Shown here piece after piece: positions 61,555 to 64,000 of a stretch of 64,000 bases of DNA. The DNA is from Mycobacteroides sp. CBMA 271 (GTDB lineage Bacteria > Actinomycetota > Actinomycetes > Mycobacteriales > Mycobacteriaceae), in assembly GCF_009729205.1 (NCBI RefSeq), contig NZ_VTHB01000007.1:124001-188000 (forward strand). The letters run 5' to 3'. Both the position numbers and the translations under genes were made by a program. The notes below the pieces were generated by a model, which was given only the letters and a program-made list of their open reading frames with translations, did not search any database and had not been told where the DNA came from. Positions within the stretch are counted from its first letter, which is position 1. Each line of letters opens with the position of its first letter.

Positions 61555-62090
61555 CCGACGTTGGCAAGCACCTCGTCGGCCAATTCTGCTGGGGTGAGCC
61601 GATCCGAGCGCAGCATCAGCGTCCCCTCCGGCTGGCAAGTGGCGGCAGCGACGGCCTCATCCACACGGGTCAGTCCGAACACCACCGCCGACTCGGCCCA
61701 CACAGCGTTACTGGGGTCGATCGCGCGGGCCCTGGCGTTGAGCCGTTCCCGAAGCACATCGGCGTCGGCCTCAAGGAAGATGTGCAGGACGTCCTGGCCA
61801 GCGTCTGCCAAGCCGCGGAGGATCTGGTCCCGGTAGGCCTGGCGGATCAACGACATTGGGACGATGAGAGTGTCCGCGTGATGCTTGCGCAGTGAGATCG
61901 CGGTCGCGACCACCAGTTCCCGCCAGCTCGGCAGATGCTGGAAATCGTCGTTGGGCGACAACCACTTCCAGAGCATGGCGCCGACGTCTTCCGGGTCGTA
62001 GACGACCGCGTCAGGGAGGCGCCGATGCAGCTCCTGCGCCAGCGTCGTCTTGCCCGCTCCGAAACCGCCGTTAAGCCAGATGATCACCAA
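61551..62090 (-). CDS. TmrB-like P-loop kinase/ATPase
   Basis: A 179-residue protein with Walker A NGGFGAGKTT and, as in Bacillus tunicamycin-resistance protein TmrB, the blocks VVYDPEDVG, DDFQHLPSWREL and TLIVPMSLI. The overall match in order is good. Function may be nucleotide-dependent binding or modification of a small molecule; not proven. Confidence 0.8.
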   Translation of the reverse strand: MVIIWLNGGFGAGKTTLAQELHRRLPDAVVYDPEDVGAMLWKWLSPNDDFQHLPSWRELVVATAISLRKHHADTLIVPMSLIRQAYRDQILRGLADAGQDVLHIFLEADADVLRERLNARARAIDPSNAVWAESAVVFGLTRVDEAVAAATCQPEGTLMLRSDRLTPAELADEVLANVG

Positions 62091-62257
62091 ACCAAGGTAT
62101 CCGGCAGCCCGAGCTACTCACGCTGGTGGACGCTGGCCCATTGCAACTGCGCACACGCAATTAGAAGGAGCGTCCAGTAGGGTCCGCGTGCAGTCCCCCG
62201 GAGGTCGTGGGCTGTGCTCGAATCACCATGCCGGTCACCTCTCGCCGTACCGGCTGT

Positions 62258-62277
62258 CTCACCGACTAGTCGGTGAG
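62258..62277. promoter_or_regulatory. Perfect 20-base palindrome upstream of recQ-like gene
   Basis: CTCACCGACTAGTCGGTGAG, perfect over 20 bases, 53 bases before the helicase ATG. The core ACCGACTAGTCGGT has the layout of a TetR-type operator. No regulator gene is adjacent; an RNA hairpin is the alternative reading. The rest of the 62091-62330 gap shows no gene. Confidence 0.6.
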
Positions 62278-62330
62278 GTCAAGGCGAGCCGACCACGACA
62301 GCAAGCAATCGAACGCGAGGGATGTGGACC

Positions 62331-64000
62331 ATGAGCCAACTGAGCGGGGCCCGGGCGGATCAGGCTCGCGAGGTGATAGAAGCGCTGGCCGGTCCCGGTG
62401 CGATGCTGCGGGAAGATCAAGAGACCGCTGTGACAGCGCTATTGGAGCCTGCGGCCCGGGTGCTGGTGGTCCAAGCCACAGGTTGGGGCAAATCCGCGGT
62501 GTACTGGGTCGCGACAGCGATCAGACGTGCCGAAGGCGCCGGACCGGCACTAATCGTCTCGCCGCTGCTCTCCCTGATGCGCGATCAGGTCGCCGCTGCC
62601 GCCCGAGCAGGGCTGCGAGCCGCAACTCTCAACTCGTCCAACTTCGACGACTGGAGTCCGATCGAAGCGCGGCTCGTGGCTGGCGACATCGATGTGCTTC
62701 TGGTGTCACCGGAACGGTTAGCTAACCCGTCGTTTGGCCGCAGGGTCCTTTCGGCACTCGAAGGCTCCATGGGGCTACTGGTCATAGACGAGGCGCACGC
62801 GGTATCTGACTGGGGACACGATTTCCGTCCCGACTACCGCCGGGTGTCGGATGTGCTCACCCGGCTGAACCCGCAGACGCCGGTACTGGCCACCACCGCA
62901 ACGGCAAACACGCGAGTCACCGATGACGTGGCCACCCAGCTTGGCGATGCCACGCTTGTTCTGCGCGGACCGCTAGCCCGTCGCTCGTTGCAACTCAATG
63001 TGCTGCCATCGATGTCGCCGCTGGCACGTTACGCCTGGGTCGCTCACCACTTGGATGAGTTACCGGGATCGGGCATCGTCTACGTGCTCACCGTGGCCGA
63101 TGCGCAACGCCTCGTGGACGGCATTCACGCCGTACACCCACAGGCAAAAGTCGCTGCGTACACCGGTCAACTCGATGCGGACACGCGAGCTCGGTTAGAG
63201 GACGCGCTACGTGAAAACCAGATCAAAGCTCTGATCGCCACCTCCGCCCTGGGGATGGGCTTCGACAAACCCGACCTCGGGTTCGTAATCCACGTTGGCT
63301 CGCCGCCGTCACCGGTCAGCTACTACCAACAGGTTGGCCGCGCTGGCCGTGCCATCGACCACGCAGCGGTGGTGCTGCTTCCATCGGAATCCGATGCCGG
63401 CATTTGGGACTACTTCACCACCGCATCGATTCCAGATCCCAAACAGATGGAGACAGTGCTCACCGCTCTCGCCGATGAGGCGCGCAACGGTGTGGCATCG
63501 ACATCGGTGAACGCGCTTGAGGCCAAAACAGGTATTCGACGCACACGAATCGAACTCATGGTCAAACAGCTCGCCGTCGACGGCGCAGCGGAGCGGGTCG
63601 ACGGCGGTTGGCAAGCCACTGGTAGCCCCTGGCGCTTCGATGCAGCGCACTATGACGGCATCATCGCCACGCGCCGCCGCGAGGCCAACATCATGAAGGC
63701 TTACACGCGGAGCGAACGCTGCCTCATGCAGTTGCTCACAGAATCGCTCGACGACCCCCAGGCAGCATCTTGTGGACGCTGCTCGGTCTGCCTCGGGCAG
63801 ACACCCGATGGGCTGGGCCTGCACGCGCCCGCCGAGTTAATGCAGAAGGTCGCCACCGCCCTGCGTACAAACTCCACGATGCTCGAAACGCGCAAGATGT
63901 GGCCCGGCGGAGAGTTCGGTGCTCGCGGCAAGATTCCAGCGGACCTGCTTGCCGAGACCGGTCGCGTACTGGTCCACGCCGACGCACCCGAATGGAGCGG
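62331..64000 (+). CDS. recQ: RecQ-family ATP-dependent DNA helicase (partial)
   Basis: About 556 codons, running off the right edge. Helicase motif 0 (LREDQ), Walker A (QATGWGKS, 48-55), DEAH (153-156), motif III (ATTATAN) and motif VI (QQVGRAGRA) are present, followed by the RecQ zinc region (CxxCxxC as CGRCSVC preceded by a Cys 18 back). ATG 62331 follows GAGGGA. RecQ unwinds DNA 3' to 5' in repair. The end is not visible. Confidence 0.88.
   Translation, partial: MSQLSGARADQAREVIEALAGPGAMLREDQETAVTALLEPAARVLVVQATGWGKSAVYWVATAIRRAEGAGPALIVSPLLSLMRDQVAAAARAGLRAATLNSSNFDDWSPIEARLVAGDIDVLLVSPERLANPSFGRRVLSALEGSMGLLVIDEAHAVSDWGHDFRPDYRRVSDVLTRLNPQTPVLATTATANTRVTDDVATQLGDATLVLRGPLARRSLQLNVLPSMSPLARYAWVAHHLDELPGSGIVYVLTVADAQRLVDGIHAVHPQAKVAAYTGQLDADTRARLEDALRENQIKALIATSALGMGFDKPDLGFVIHVGSPPSPVSYYQQVGRAGRAIDHAAVVLLPSESDAGIWDYFTTASIPDPKQMETVLTALADEARNGVASTSVNALEAKTGIRRTRIELMVKQLAVDGAAERVDGGWQATGSPWRFDAAHYDGIIATRRREANIMKAYTRSERCLMQLLTESLDDPQAASCGRCSVCLGQTPDGLGLHAPAELMQKVATALRTNSTMLETRKMWPGGEFGARGKIPADLLAETGRVLVHADAPEWS

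Noticed and set aside
1..64000. CRISPR arrays, insertion sequences, prophage or integrase genes
   Set aside because: No spaced direct repeats, transposase, integrase or phage structural genes were seen in either strand.

Overview
The window is high-GC actinobacterial DNA. Gene content and order (aspS, hisS, rel, apt, secFD-yajC, ruvBAC, yebC, pdxT-tesB-pdxS, pimA-patA-pgsA-HIT-thrS) follow the Rv2566-Rv2614c stretch of Mycobacterium tuberculosis. A Tat-exported class A beta-lactamase with an SDN motif lies between ppiB and rel. That points to a rapidly growing mycobacterium of the Mycobacteroides abscessus/chelonae clade; this assignment is inference at genus level. No rRNA, tRNA, IS element, prophage or CRISPR array was recognised. 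No gene-free stretch exceeds 300 bases; the longest, 947-1209, shows only the leader of the ACP gene.

Layout. 1-4639 is an accessory segment: the start of a type I polyketide synthase with a stand-alone acyl carrier protein and a degenerate APH-fold kinase on the minus strand, and a plus-strand operon of a TetR regulator, a GT1 glycosyltransferase and a lone second copy of ATP synthase subunit c (atpE). 4640-12602 is a four-gene cassette of zinc peptidase, transglutaminase, ATP-grasp/alpha-E and transglutaminase/DUF2126, predicted to make or modify an unknown peptide. 12677-17013 holds two tandem Ddn-type F420 enzymes, a metal permease with its TIGR03943 partner, a HAD hydrolase and a DUF389 membrane protein. 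17019-30314 carries aspS, an esterase, a zinc peptidase, a LexA-box radical SAM gene, hisS, a metallo-hydrolase, ppiB, bla, rel and apt. 30311-37796 is protein export (secD, secF, yajC, a substrate-binding lipoprotein) and Holliday junction processing (ruvABC with an SOS box). 37797-41771 holds a TetR and its likely methyltransferase target, a PAP2 phosphatase, yebC, an HD-like protein and a DHFR-like protein. 41922-50802 is pyridoxal phosphate synthesis and the thrS-to-nudix operon for phosphatidylinositol mannosides. 50921-64000 is accessory: a GlxA-type regulator, thioesterase, DUF1990, small secreted and membrane proteins, an adenylating enzyme plus aldehyde dehydrogenase-like pair, a GGDEF protein, a TetR/MpaB pair, a TmrB-like kinase and a truncated RecQ helicase.

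Regulation visible in sequence: two LexA boxes (radical SAM gene, ruvC). All three TetR genes share one promoter plan, with the -10 element 6-7 bases before the ATG (leaderless mRNA) and a palindrome in the -35/-10 spacer. Many start/stop overlaps (ATGA, GTGA, TGATG) indicate translational coupling. The most unusual item is the TetR-glycosyltransferase-atpE operon.
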